Counted from the first letter of the stretch, positions 33,971 to 43,551 are shown. The stretch is 64,000 nucleotides of DNA from Archangium gephyra (GCF_001027285.1 NZ_CP011509.1:4844501-4908500); one strand, 5' to 3'. Program-made: numbers and translations. Notes: generated by a model not told the origin, from the letters alone.

Positions 33971-36900
33971 CTAGGGCCCGCTGGACTGGAGGCGCTGGAG
34001 GGTGCGTCCCCACTCGCGTTGAAAGCCCGGGTTGGCGGAGAGGGCGCTGGAGAGATCCTCCCGGGCCTGTCCGCGCGACTCCTGCTCGAGCGCCAACAGA
34101 CTGCCACGCAAGAGCCGGGCGTCTGGCCATCCGGGACGTGCCGCGAGGAGCTGCTGGGCCAGCTCCAGCCCGCGTTGGAGCGAGGGGCCCGGGTCCTGCG
34201 CCTCTTGGATCAAGCGAGTGGCCTGGCGGCGGAGGAAGTGCCCGAAGCCGAGGCGGAACTCCTGCCGCTCCGGGGCCAGCTCCAGTCCCTTCTGGAACGC
34301 CTGGGCCGCCGCCTCGGAGTCCTGGGGGCGTCCGCCTGGGGAGAGCGCCCGGGCCCCCAGTGCCTCACCCAGGTAGTACCAGGCCTCGGCGTGGGTCGGC
34401 TTGCGCGCGAGGGCTTGCCGCAGTGAAGCCTCGGCCCGCGAGCTGCTGGGGCGGGCATCCCTCCCGTGCTCCAGCTCGAACGTGGCCAGGATGGCATGGA
34501 CCATGCCGCGGTTGGCCAGGGCGTCCACTTCCTCCGGAAGCCATTGGAGTGCCTGCCGCAGGGCCTCGTCGGCCGCGCGCACGCTCGGGCCGGGCTCCTC
34601 TCCGCGGGCGCGCTGGTACAGGGCGCGCTGGGCGAGCACCTCGCCGAGGTTGATGTGCCCATAGCCGCTCTTGGGCGCGATGGCCACGGACTGCTCACAG
34701 GCCTTCTGGGCCTGGTCCAGCGAGGGGAAGGGATCTCCCCCCCGGTCCCAGCCCGCCCGGGCCTGTTGGATCAGCGTCAGGCACAGGCCGTTGTGGAGCT
34801 GGGGAATGCCGGGGGAGAGCTCGAGCCCCTTGCGGTACATCTCCGCGGAGCGCTCCAGCGAGGGTCCGGGCTCACCTCCCGAGACGCGCAACCGCTGGGC
34901 CACGAGCGCGTGCGCCAGTCCCGCGTAGAAATAGGGCACCACGTGACCGGAGTTGAGGCTCCGGGCCTTGTCCAGGGCCGCCACCGCCTCGGTGAGGTCC
35001 GCGTCTGGAGCCGGGGCGCGGGGCAGGGTGGCGCGGGTGTAGTACCCGATGCCCAGGTTGATCCACCCCTCTGGCGTCCGGGCGTCGCGCTGGAGGGCGG
35101 CGAGATAGGACTCGATGGACTTGCCGTAGGCGGGCAGCGGATCCGCGCCGACCTGTTCCTCGTAGTCGGCCCAGGTCTTGTAGACCATGCCCAGATTGAG
35201 CAGGAAGTCCTGGTCCCGCTCCTCCGGGGCGATGCTCTCGAAGCTCTCGACGGCCTCGCGCAACTGCTCGCGCGGATCCTGCGAATGGCTCTGGCGGGTG
35301 TAGCCCCAGATCCACCAGGCCTGCCCCAACTCCAGCCGGGCCTTCGCGCTCGAGGGGGCGAGCTCCAGCGCCCTGCGCGCGGCCGTCACGGCCTTCTCCG
35401 GCAGAGTCTCGGAGTAGTCGCCCAGGTGGCGTTGATGCTCGGCGAGCCGCCGGTGCAGGCGGGACTCCAGCACGAGCGCGTCCGGATGCTCCGGCATGGC
35501 CGCGAGCGCGCGGGAGACGGCCTGGAGGGCCTGGGTGTAGCGGGGAGCGACCTCGCCCTTGCCATACAGCTCCAGGACGAGCGCGCCGTACTCCAGCTCT
35601 CCCTGGGCCGTGTGGATGGAGGCCACGCTCTCGCCGATCGCCGCCGCCTCGGCGTAGGCCTTCCGGCCCGCCTCGAAGTCCGCCAGCGCGCCCGCGTGCT
35701 CGCCCTGGTTCCACTGCCGCATGGCGCGGGCCTGGAGGATGTCGCCGCGCAGCTTGGGGGCCTCATGGAACCAGGAGAGCCCGGGGCCGATGGTGTCCAG
35801 CTGGGAGAGGGCCTCGTCCCACCGGTTCTCGTAGAAGGCGAGCAGCGCCGCCACATACGCGGCGGAGGGAACCTCGGCCCCTTCACTCTGGCGGAGCCAG
35901 GCCAGCGCCGGCTCCCGGTAGCGGCGCTCCACCTCGCGCTGGCGAGCCTCCCGCCGCTCGGGGTCGCGGAGGCGCTCGGCCTCCAGCAGCTGCTCCTGGT
36001 ATTGGTGCCCCGTCACCAGGGCGAGCGCGTAGGCCACCCGGGGCTCGCGGAAGCCGTGCGTCCAGGCGGTTTCGAGCGACTCGCGGGCCCGGGCCTCGTC
36101 TCCGAGCGCGAGGTGGCCGCGCCCCAGCGCGTAGTGACCGGGCCCCAGGGCCTGCTCGCCCGCCTCGTGGATCTCCGCCTCGAGTGCCGCCATGCGCGCG
36201 CGGATGACGCGCCGGTCCACGCGCGTGTCGTGCAGGTGGGAGAGGTCCGAGTAGCGCGCCAGCGCCTCGATGCGTTCCACGGACTCGGTGAACCGCCGGG
36301 CCAGACGCTCGCGCACGGCTGTCTCCCGGCGGGCCAGCCCCGCCTGGCCCAGGGCCAGGAGCACGAGCACGGCCGCCACCGCGGCCACGGACGCCACGAG
36401 CCGGTGCTTGCGCAGCTTCTTGCGCAGGCGGTACCAGGCCCTGTTGGAGCGGGCCTGTACCGGCTCGCCCGAGAGGAAGCGGTCGAGCTCCTCGGCCAGG
36501 GCGCGCGCCGAGTCGTACCGGGCCGAGCGCTCCTTCTCCAGACACTTGAGCGTGATGGCCTCGAGGTCCGCGGGGATGTCCGGATCCACCGCGCGCGGCG
36601 GGCGTGGCTCCACCTCGAGGACGTTCTTGAGCACCTCCAGCCCGTTGCCGCCGGGAATGGGCGGGTGGCCCGTCAACACACTGTAGAGGGTGGCGCCCAG
36701 GCTGTAGACGTCCGCCCGGCGATCCAGGCTGGAGACCTCGCCGCGGGCCTGCTCGGGCGACATGTACTGGGGCGTGCCCATCACCGCGCCGGTGACGGTG
36801 GCCCCATCGTTCCAGTCTCGCGCCAGCCCGAAGTCCATCACGTAGGGGCGCAACGTGCCGTCCTCGGCGCGCTCCACCATGATGTTGGAGGGCTTGAGGT

Positions 36901-37513
36901 CGCGGTGGATGAGGCCCACGCGGTGCGCCTCATTCACGCCCTCGGCGGCTTCCCGGAGCACCAGCACCTTCTGCTCGACGGACAGCTCGCGGGCGAGCGT
37001 GCTCAGCGTACGCCCCTCGATGAACTGCATGGCGATGTAGACGCGCCCCTGGACCTCGCCCACCTCGTAGACCTTGCACACCCGCTCGTGGTTGACCCGC
37101 GCCTGGGCCCTGGCCTCGGAGAGGAAGCGCTGGGTGAGCCCGGGCTCGTCACCCCGGACGAACTTCAAGGCCACGTGGCGGTTCAGCCGCGGATCATGCG
37201 CGAGGAAGACCCGCCCCATTCCTCCCTCGCCGAGGAAGCGCACGCACTGGTAACGCTCCCACCCGCTGACGGGGAAGGACGGGAGCTCGGAGTCGCTCCC
37301 GTCTCGAGCGCTGGCCACCTGGGGGGTGGCGGCCCGGACTTGCGCCATCATCGAGATGAGCGTCCCCTCGGACAGACGGCCCCGCTCCCGCAGCAGGGCC
37401 AGGGGACTGCGCTCCAGGCGCCGGGCCTCCTCGCGCAGCTGCTCCACCTCCTGCTCGGAGAGAAGGCCCTCGGCCAGGGCTGCCCGCAACTCGACCTCGA
37501 AATCCGGATGCAT
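33971..37513 (-). CDS. Ser/Thr protein kinase with TPR tail
   Basis: A 1,180-residue Hanks-type kinase. The kinase domain spans about residues 88-350: glycine loop GEGGMG (95-100), catalytic Lys117, HRDLKPSN (203-210), DFG (227-229) and GTPQYMSPEQ in the activation segment, all intact. One membrane helix follows at about 368-390. The remaining 790 residues are TPR-like repeats (LGQAWWIWGYTRQS, INLGIGYYTRA, NLGEVLAQRALYQRARGEEP). Kinases of this type often feed FHA-bearing sigma-54 activators, and one lies 4 kb away; that link is only inferred. It is divergent from the small secreted-protein gene at 37696. Confidence 0.92.
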   Translation of the reverse strand: MHPDFEVELRAALAEGLLSEQEVEQLREEARRLERSPLALLRERGRLSEGTLISMMAQVRAATPQVASARDGSDSELPSFPVSGWERYQCVRFLGEGGMGRVFLAHDPRLNRHVALKFVRGDEPGLTQRFLSEARAQARVNHERVCKVYEVGEVQGRVYIAMQFIEGRTLSTLARELSVEQKVLVLREAAEGVNEAHRVGLIHRDLKPSNIMVERAEDGTLRPYVMDFGLARDWNDGATVTGAVMGTPQYMSPEQARGEVSSLDRRADVYSLGATLYSVLTGHPPIPGGNGLEVLKNVLEVEPRPPRAVDPDIPADLEAITLKCLEKERSARYDSARALAEELDRFLSGEPVQARSNRAWYRLRKKLRKHRLVASVAAVAAVLVLLALGQAGLARRETAVRERLARRFTESVERIEALARYSDLSHLHDTRVDRRVIRARMAALEAEIHEAGEQALGPGHYALGRGHLALGDEARARESLETAWTHGFREPRVAYALALVTGHQYQEQLLEAERLRDPERREARQREVERRYREPALAWLRQSEGAEVPSAAYVAALLAFYENRWDEALSQLDTIGPGLSWFHEAPKLRGDILQARAMRQWNQGEHAGALADFEAGRKAYAEAAAIGESVASIHTAQGELEYGALVLELYGKGEVAPRYTQALQAVSRALAAMPEHPDALVLESRLHRRLAEHQRHLGDYSETLPEKAVTAARRALELAPSSAKARLELGQAWWIWGYTRQSHSQDPREQLREAVESFESIAPEERDQDFLLNLGMVYKTWADYEEQVGADPLPAYGKSIESYLAALQRDARTPEGWINLGIGYYTRATLPRAPAPDADLTEAVAALDKARSLNSGHVVPYFYAGLAHALVAQRLRVSGGEPGPSLERSAEMYRKGLELSPGIPQLHNGLCLTLIQQARAGWDRGGDPFPSLDQAQKACEQSVAIAPKSGYGHINLGEVLAQRALYQRARGEEPGPSVRAADEALRQALQWLPEEVDALANRGMVHAILATFELEHGRDARPSSSRAEASLRQALARKPTHAEAWYYLGEALGARALSPGGRPQDSEAAAQAFQKGLELAPERQEFRLGFGHFLRRQATRLIQEAQDPGPSLQRGLELAQQLLAARPGWPDARLLRGSLLALEQESRGQAREDLSSALSANPGFQREWGRTLQRLQSSGP

Positions 37514-37695
37514 GGGGGAGACGCTCCTCGGGCGCCCATCCTACTGGCTCCAGACGGCCGGGGAGGGGAGACGGACGGGCCCCGTGCCGTTCCGCGCGGC
37601 GCTTTCGCCGGAGCCGCGGGGAAAAAGAGCGCTCGCTTGCCCGCTTATCCGGCTCGCGGTTCTCAATGGACGAACCCACTCCCACGGAGCACGCC

Positions 37696-38151
37696 ATGAA
37701 GACCGCCCTGAAGACCCTGTCCCTCGCCGCCTCCTTCGCCCTCGCCGCCCAGGCGACCCCCGCCCACGCCAACGGCCTGGGTGGCGCCGCCATGAAGGCC
37801 TCCAGCACGGCGGACGACAACTGCCCCGTCTACGCCTACGGGTGGATCGCCAACAGCTGCACCACGACGAAGTCCTTCATCCTGGCCCTGCCGTTCTCCG
37901 GAGCCTCCGGGTACCGCACCTTCACCGTGATGGCGCAGGGAGCCACCACCGGTGACGTGAGCTGCCGGATCGCCGCCACCACCAACACCCAGAACGGTTT
38001 CTACTCGGGGAGCTGGGTCTCGCTGCCGGCCGCGGGCAGCCCGCAGACCATCGAGCTGGGCACGCTCTTCACGGACACCAAGAGCTCCCTCTACCTGCTG
38101 TGCAACCTGGCGCAGAACGCCAAGATCTACTCCGTCCAGTGGGATAACTAG
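37696..38151 (+). CDS. Small secreted protein
   Basis: A 151-residue exported protein with a clear signal peptide (LAASFALAAQATPAHA) and a mature part rich in Ser, Thr, Ala and Gly with a few Cys (DNCPVYAYGWIANSCTTTKS, YLLCNLAQ). ATG 37696 follows GGAG and starts the signal peptide; the upstream ATG at 37666 would add a non-hydrophobic leader. It is first in a likely three-gene operon with gaps of 30 and 18 bp. No family was recognised. Confidence 0.75.
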   Translation: MKTALKTLSLAASFALAAQATPAHANGLGGAAMKASSTADDNCPVYAYGWIANSCTTTKSFILALPFSGASGYRTFTVMAQGATTGDVSCRIAATTNTQNGFYSGSWVSLPAAGSPQTIELGTLFTDTKSSLYLLCNLAQNAKIYSVQWDN

Positions 38152-38181
38152 TCTCCTCGCCAACGCCCCGGGAGCCCCGCC

Positions 38182-38853
38182 ATGCCGCGCACCTCCACCC
38201 TGGCCGGAATCACCGTGCTGCTGGCCTTCCTGGGCTGGCAGTGGCTGGAACACCGCTCGCTGGAGGAGCACCACCAGCGGCAGCAGGAGGAGCTCGAGGC
38301 CACCCGCCGCGAGCTTCGGGAGGTGGCGCGGGCGCTGCGTGAGCAGCAGGCCCGGCTGGAGCGGCTCACCGGGGAAGTGGCGCGCCCGCTGGCCTTCGCC
38401 CCTGGCCAGACCGTGGCGTTCCCCGTGGAGCCGCCGGCCTCCGGCCCTGGGGTGGAGCGCCCGGCGTCCCCGGCTCCGCCTGAGCGCTCGATGCCGCCGT
38501 CCGAGCAGGAGATGGTGGCCAGACTGGAGGAGGCGGTCCACGGCGAGCCCGTGGATCCCCACTGGAGCCGGCAGGCGGAGGATCTGGCCCGCGCCAGACT
38601 GGAGCGTACCCTCACCACGTCCCGGCTGGTGTCGGTGCACTGCGGTGCCTCCCTGTGCCGCTTGGAGACGGCTCACCCCAGCCAGGAGGCGCTGGAGCAG
38701 TTTCGCGAGCAGGTCCTGATGGCCTCCGAGCCGGTGCTCTGGAATGGGGCCACCTATTCCTCCGTGCAGGGCGACGCCCGGGCGGGCACCCTGGTGACGG
38801 TCTCGTACGTGGCCCGGGAGAGCAGGCCGCTCCCCATGCTGGAGCGTCCCTGA
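38182..38853 (+). CDS. Membrane-anchored coiled-coil protein
   Basis: A 223-residue protein with one N-terminal membrane helix (STLAGITVLLAFLGWQWLE) and then a long Gln/Glu/Arg coiled coil (about 28-70). A Pro-rich spacer leads to a C-terminal domain with two Cys (VSVHCGASLCRLETAHPS) that could form a disulfide, so the bulk is probably periplasmic. It sits between a small secreted protein and the thiaminase gene in the same operon. The function is unknown. Confidence 0.75.
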   Translation: MPRTSTLAGITVLLAFLGWQWLEHRSLEEHHQRQQEELEATRRELREVARALREQQARLERLTGEVARPLAFAPGQTVAFPVEPPASGPGVERPASPAPPERSMPPSEQEMVARLEEAVHGEPVDPHWSRQAEDLARARLERTLTTSRLVSVHCGASLCRLETAHPSQEALEQFREQVLMASEPVLWNGATYSSVQGDARAGTLVTVSYVARESRPLPMLERP

Positions 38854-38871
38854 GGTAAGGTCCGCGCGACC

Positions 38872-40140
38872 ATGCCTCTCCATGAAATGAATCGAGTGTC
38901 TTTGATTTGCGGTGTCGCCCTGTCCCTGCTTGTGGGCTGCGCTCCTCCCCCGAAGACGGTCCTCCGGGTTCCGCTCTATCCGTACATTCCGGATGCGGCG
39001 GGCGACAAGCTCAGCGCCATGGCCGCGCGGATCGAGACGGAGTTCGAGCGAGCGCACCCGGACGTCGACCTCGTGCTCAATCCCTCCTGCTTCACGGATG
39101 ACTTCTATGAGCCGGCGCAGATCGCTCGCTCCCTGAAGGGAGAGGGTGAATGCAATTACGATGTCATCGAGACGGATACGGCGATATTGGGTGAGCTGGT
39201 CGCCGAGGGCGGAGTGCGTCCCTGGCCGCGGTTGCCGAAGAACATCGAATGGCATTCGTCGGGACTCCTGGCCTCCACCCACGCGGAGCAGAACGCCGTC
39301 TACGGCGTCCCGCACTGGCTCTGTGGGCACTTCGTCATGTCGCGCGATGAGTCCGTGCGCCAGGCTCGGACGACGAGCGCGCTGGTCCAGGCCCTGGAAG
39401 CCCGGCACACGGCCGTTCCCGACATGGCCTTCAACATGCTCGGGAGTTGGAACCTTCCCTCGCTCTATCTGGATGGCTGGGTAGACGCCCATGGCCTGGA
39501 GGGGGTCCGGTCCGCCGTGACCACCTCGAGCTACGATTCCGAGGTGCTCCAGTCCCTGCGAGCCTTCGCCAGCACCTGCGATGCCTCCGGAGGCAATCCC
39601 TGTCTCGATGGGACGTATGACCTCGAGGAGAACGCCGACCTGCCCGCGAAGCTGTTCGCCGAGAACAAGGCCGATGCCACCGCCGGGTACTCCGAGCGGT
39701 TGCACGTCATCCTCAAGAGTCTTCCGGCGGGAGAGAGCCCTTCCGCCATCAAGATCTCCTCGGCTCCGCTGGCCGAGGGGAGCCGCCCCATCCTGTTCAC
39801 GGACTCCTACTTCCTGGGCGTGCGCTGCACCGGCGAGTGTGAGCAGGCGGCGCTCGACTTCGTGCAGTACATGAGCCAGGCGAGCACCTTCGAGTGGCTC
39901 TTGATGAGCGAGGATGCGCCGGAGGGGACGCGCGTGCCCCGGTACCTCCTGCCCGCCGCGCTCGACGTCTACAAGGCGCCCAGGCTTCGCGCCGATCCGT
40001 TCTATCCCACCCTCGAGGAGGAGACCCGGAACGGGGGTCCCTTCCCCAACTCGGGGTTGTATGGCATTCGCAAGCAGATGCGCGACTCCATCCAGGAGGA
40101 GCTCATTCGCTCGGACGAATCCCACACCACGAACCGCTGA
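38872..40140 (+). CDS. Thiaminase I (thiamine pyridinylase) homologue, lipoprotein
   Basis: A 422-residue lipoprotein (lipobox SLLVGC, Cys 23) with a periplasmic-binding fold. VLRVPLYPYIPD, YDVIETDTAILGELV and VYGVPHWLCGHFVMSRDE line up with thiaminase I of Paenibacillus, whose nucleophilic Cys lies in the matching QILC; here it is Cys151. The catalytic Glu is also kept (AGYSERLHV, Glu275). Thiaminase I replaces the thiazole of thiamine with another nucleophile, destroying or exchanging the vitamin. A secreted form could starve prey of thiamine or salvage pyrimidine; that role is inferred. No TPP riboswitch is evident in the 18-bp gap upstream. Confidence 0.82.
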   Translation: MPLHEMNRVSLICGVALSLLVGCAPPPKTVLRVPLYPYIPDAAGDKLSAMAARIETEFERAHPDVDLVLNPSCFTDDFYEPAQIARSLKGEGECNYDVIETDTAILGELVAEGGVRPWPRLPKNIEWHSSGLLASTHAEQNAVYGVPHWLCGHFVMSRDESVRQARTTSALVQALEARHTAVPDMAFNMLGSWNLPSLYLDGWVDAHGLEGVRSAVTTSSYDSEVLQSLRAFASTCDASGGNPCLDGTYDLEENADLPAKLFAENKADATAGYSERLHVILKSLPAGESPSAIKISSAPLAEGSRPILFTDSYFLGVRCTGECEQAALDFVQYMSQASTFEWLLMSEDAPEGTRVPRYLLPAALDVYKAPRLRADPFYPTLEEETRNGGPFPNSGLYGIRKQMRDSIQEELIRSDESHTTNR

Positions 40141-40151
40141 CCTCGCCGGGG

Positions 40152-40390
40152 CTACCGCACCGTCGCGCTGTCCAGGTTCGAGTAGCCGGAGAACGACGTG
40201 CCCTTGTAGGCCCGGATCCGGTAGGAATAGCTGCGCCGGGGCACCTGCGTGTTCACGAACGACGTCACGTTGGTGCCCACCCGGCCCACCTCCCGGAAGT
40301 CGTACGGCTGGACCGAGGGGGAGCGCTCGAGGATGAAGCCGTCCTCTCCCTGGGAGTTGTCCTTCCAGCGCGGCGTCACGTCCGAAACAC
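40152..40390 (-). pseudogene. Fibronectin type III domain relic
   Basis: The minus strand encodes VSDVTPRWKDNSQGEDGFIL, ERSPSVQPYDFREVG, and SYSYRIRAYKGTSFSGYSNL, then DSATVR and a stop at 40152. This is the C-terminal two thirds of an FnIII domain (W-x-D-N-S, G-F-x-I-E-R, Y-x-Y-R-x-R-A-Y). Its upstream part is cut by the toxin gene, whose ribosome-binding site is at about 40411. Confidence 0.65.
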
Positions 40391-40425
40391 GCTCTTGGGT
40401 CTTGAATGGCTTGGAGGCCGTAGCC

Positions 40426-41337
40426 ATGCGTTTTCGAGCATGCAGCGTACTACTGCTTTTTGTCACAGCCTGCGCTACGTCAGCGCCGAGCCCAGGAAAG
40501 TCAGCGGCCTGGGACCCGCGGCTCGCCAACCTCCAGCGGGCGGCGACGCTGCCCTGGACGGATGGGGGGCGGTGCGCCGTCCAGGAGGCTGCCGAGCCCT
40601 GGCCCGTGCTGGCGGAGCGGTGCTTTCATGCCCTCGACCATGACCGGATCGAATTTCAGGACCTCACGGGACGATGCGCGGTGGCCTCCGCTGGTGCCGC
40701 TGCCGTGGGCGTCGGACTCTGTGTCCTGGCGGCGCCGGAGCTCGTGGTGGGAACGGTAATCGTCGCGGGCGTAGTGGTGGTGGGCTTCGTCATCAAGGAG
40801 GCCCTGGAGGCGTATGCTCTGGATATGGGCAGCCCCGAGGCAAGGCCCGTGCTTGAAACAGCGCCTGCCCCGCGGAAACCCTCGCCGAGAAAAAGACCCC
40901 AGCCAGAGCCAGAAGGACCGGATTTCCCTCCGCTTGAGCCACCCGAGACCTGGGCGCGAGACCGCAGCAGGTGCGAGCCCGTCCCAGTGCCGTACCACCT
41001 TGGCGGTAATAAACTGCACGACAAGTGCGCCGACAGAATTCCGAACAACAGTTTCCCCGGAGGGGATGTGTTCGTGAATGGGAAGAACTTCGACGCACTG
41101 CAACTGGCCACGCGCACGCTCTGGGAGGTGAAAGCCAACGATCTCGAAGCGTATAATCCTTTCATTCTTCAAGTCGAGATCAACAAGCAGATAGAGGAAG
41201 CACGGCGTGAGCGGGCCCTCGCGGCGGCCTGCGGATTCAACTTCCGAATCGGCGTTCGCAGCGAAGCGCACAAGGAAGCACTGGAAGGCGCGGCTGCGGA
41301 ATTCAAGGGGCTCATTGAGCTCATGGGCTGGTGTTGA
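40426..41337 (+). CDS. Lipoprotein toxin, DUF6310-like nuclease domain
   Basis: A 303-residue lipoprotein with lipobox LFVTAC (Cys 16), a pair of hydrophobic segments at 84-125, a Lys/Pro/Glu linker (148-172) and a C-terminal domain from about 200 (CADRIPNNSFPGGDVFVNGK) that resembles DUF6310. That domain has Asp223 and Glu234-Val-Lys236 (NFDAL...LWEVK), the D...ExK spacing of PD-(D/E)XK nucleases. ATG 40426 has GGAGG eight bases upstream. The immunity gene starts one base after its stop (TGA-A-ATG). The design matches SitA-like toxins exchanged between myxobacterial outer membranes. A close paralogue is at 48640. Confidence 0.72.
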   Translation: MRFRACSVLLLFVTACATSAPSPGKSAAWDPRLANLQRAATLPWTDGGRCAVQEAAEPWPVLAERCFHALDHDRIEFQDLTGRCAVASAGAAAVGVGLCVLAAPELVVGTVIVAGVVVVGFVIKEALEAYALDMGSPEARPVLETAPAPRKPSPRKRPQPEPEGPDFPPLEPPETWARDRSRCEPVPVPYHLGGNKLHDKCADRIPNNSFPGGDVFVNGKNFDALQLATRTLWEVKANDLEAYNPFILQVEINKQIEEARRERALAAACGFNFRIGVRSEAHKEALEGAAAEFKGLIELMGWC

Positions 41338-41338
41338 A

Positions 41339-42097
41339 ATGATGGATAAGCGAAAAAAAATGGCCCTCATCGCCTACGCGCCTGCGCTCGTGAGCGACGA
41401 CGGTCGTCCTGCGGCTGCGGTCCATGGAATGGAGCGCGCATTCCCTGGATTGCGCCTGGGTTGGACCGTTTCTGATGACCATCAATTCATTTCTCTGCCA
41501 CAGCGTGACAGGTGGCTTGCTCAGGCCAGGAGAAACGGGGGGTTTCCCCTCGTTTGCAACAATGACGAACATCATCCCGTGATGATCTCCGGGTTGGAAC
41601 TCCCAGCCATGTTTGGCCCAGGAGGCCAGGCACTGTTTGAAGTCCACGCGCAACTGCCACTGGACGCCGTAGGGAGCGTGGCGGCGGCGGGTGTGCTGGA
41701 AGCCGTGGCAGAGGGCGCGCGCGCCTACTGGGGTCATGCCACACCATTCAATGCAAGCGTGGACATCGTACGCCAGACGAAGAATCGGCCAGAGGACCTG
41801 GCGCCGCCTCCCCGTGGGCTGCCGGAGCTCAAGTCCCCTGGTGCCATGCATTCGCCTGAGGTTCCGCATCGTCTGGGGTGGCTGAACTACTGGTCGGAAG
41901 CTGCCGCACGGGCCATCGGCTTTCCGGATCCCGCCCGCGACGCGGAGCTGCTTTCGCGCTCACGGCGCACTGCGACGGGCGGGTGGGTCGTCAAACTCAC
42001 CGATGCGCCGCTCGACCTGGACAACCCCGCCCACCTGGACGCGCTCAAACGGGCTTACGAGCGCTTCCTGGCGATTGGCGGGCGCGCAGCCCCTTGA
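41339..42097 (+). CDS. DUF5953-like immunity protein
   Basis: A 252-residue soluble protein (LIAYAPALVSDDGRPAAAVHG, FPGLRLGWTVSDDHQFISLP, FPLVCNNDE, HRLGWLNYWSEAAARAIGFP), in my memory the DUF5953 pattern that follows DUF6310 genes. The TGA-A-ATG junction with the toxin gene implies translational coupling. It is about 60-65% identical by eye to the second half of the fused product at 48640-50325, and its last 30 residues recur as a relic at 11831. The likely role is neutralising the upstream toxin, inferred from position. Confidence 0.72.
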   Translation: MMDKRKKMALIAYAPALVSDDGRPAAAVHGMERAFPGLRLGWTVSDDHQFISLPQRDRWLAQARRNGGFPLVCNNDEHHPVMISGLELPAMFGPGGQALFEVHAQLPLDAVGSVAAAGVLEAVAEGARAYWGHATPFNASVDIVRQTKNRPEDLAPPPRGLPELKSPGAMHSPEVPHRLGWLNYWSEAAARAIGFPDPARDAELLSRSRRTATGGWVVKLTDAPLDLDNPAHLDALKRAYERFLAIGGRAAP

Positions 42098-42186
42098 AGC
42101 GCGGCACGGCTCGCGGTGGCCGTGCTCAGGGCGCTGCCTTCTGGCTCACCGGAAGGTGACGTCCCCAAGGGTGACGGTGCGCTCCA

Positions 42187-42400
42187 GGTGCCAGGGCAGG
42201 AGGCCGCCCAGCTGTAGGCCAGGGTGTCGCCATCGTTGTTGGAAGCGGTGGCGGAGACGGTGGTGGACTCATTCACCTCGAGGGCGGTGGCGCTGGCCGA
42301 GAGGTTGCCCACCTGGGGCCAGGTGTTGAGCGCGGCGTTGACGGCGGTGTCGCCCTTGCCGGAGGTGACGTTGACGTGGAAGACGTGCTTTGTCATTCGC
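42187..42400 (-). pseudogene. Fragment of a PKD/Ig-type surface protein
   Basis: The minus strand encodes HVNVTSGKGDTAVNAALNTW, then NLSASATALEVNESTTVSAT and DGDTLAYSWAASCPGTW. This is a segment I recognise from large myxobacterial secreted repeat proteins. Both ends are missing. It abuts the conserved flank of the immunity gene. Confidence 0.6.
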
Positions 42401-42477
42401 GTCACGGGGGGAGAAGTGGCTTGTCTTCACGCGGCGACCGGGGGAGGGTGGGCAGCCCCCTGCCGAGGAGCCGCGTG

Positions 42478-43374
42478 ATGTCTTCTTTTTCCAGGCGATT
42501 GCTGGCGGTCGTCGGAGTAGTCCTGCTCTGGAGTCTCTCGGGGCCCGCCCGGGGCCAGGCGGCCGACTCCCAGGGGCCCCCGCGCCTCGCGCTGCGCGCC
42601 GCGAGACTCTTCGACGGGAAGAACGCCCGGCTCCTGCCGGACGCTGTTGTTCTCGTCGAGGGACCGAGCATCCAGGCCGTGGGCACCCGCCTCCCCATTC
42701 CTCCGGGAACGCGGGTCATCGACCTGGGCGACGTCACCCTCCTGCCAGGGCTGGTGGACGCGCACTCGCACCTGCTGCTGGAGGTCCCTCTGGACAGCGC
42801 TGGCTCCCTGCTGGACTACGTGGCCCGGACGAGTACCGCCGAGCGCGCGCTGCTGGGCGCGAAGCTGGGCCGCGAGATGCTGGAAGCCGGCTTCACCACG
42901 GTGCGCGATCTGGGCAACTCCGGCCGGAATGGGGACGTGGCGCTGCGCAAGGCCATCCAGGAGGGCTGGGTGACGGGGCCGCGCCTCTCCGCGTGTACCC
43001 GCGCGCTCGCGCCGCCCGGGGGGCAGATGGACACGCTGCAGCCGCTGGCGCAGGGCCTCATCGAGGAGGAGTACGCCACCGTCTCGGGCGTGGAGGCGGC
43101 CCGGCGCGCGGTGCGGCAGGCGCTCCATGACGGCGCGGACTGCATCAAGGTCATCGTCGACAACGGCCCCAACCTGCTCACCCTGGAGCTGCTTCGCCTG
43201 AACGATCGGCTCAGCTCCCTCGAAGCCGGCAAGCTCGCGGACGTGCTCGCGGTGAAGGGGGACCCTCTGAAGGACCTGGGCGCGCTGGAGCAGGTCCGGT
43301 TCGTCATGAAGGAGGGCCGGGTGGTGCTGGACGCCCGGGCCGGGGAAGGACAGGCCGAGGGCACCGTGCGCTGA
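42478..43374 (+). pseudogene. Amidohydrolase with internal deletion
   Basis: A 298-residue frame encoding the two ends of an exported imidazolonepropionase/prolidase-like amidohydrolase. The N-terminal part has a signal peptide, the metal-binding VDAHSHL and CIKVIVD (carboxylated Lys position). It then jumps at NLLTLELL to the C-terminal RLSSLEAGKLADVLAVKGDP. The central region of about 130-150 residues, which carries the other metal-binding His residues and the catalytic Asp, is gone without breaking the frame. It is probably translated but inactive. Start ATG 42478, with GAGGAG upstream. Confidence 0.75.
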
Positions 43375-43551
43375 CGGGCGCCTCGCCACCTTCGATGACC
43401 CGGGCCTGTCGCTCCTTCGGCGCGGAGCCATCCCGGCGGACCTTCGAGGTGGTGTCAGGCGAAGAGGCCGCCGATGCGGTGCACGGCGCGGACGATGAAG
43501 GCGGTGACGGCGGCCTGACAATCCCAGGACACCTTCCTCGCGCCCGCCGCG
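43375..43551. other. Spacer with possible 3' gene scrap
   Basis: On the minus strand, near 43457-43525, the sequence reads CQAAVTAFIVRAVHRIGGLFA and stops. It looks like a gene end but is too short to name. Confidence 0.25.

Noticed and set aside
38854-38871. TPP riboswitch before the thiaminase gene
   Set aside because: The gap to the previous gene is 18 bp; there is no room for the element and no motif.
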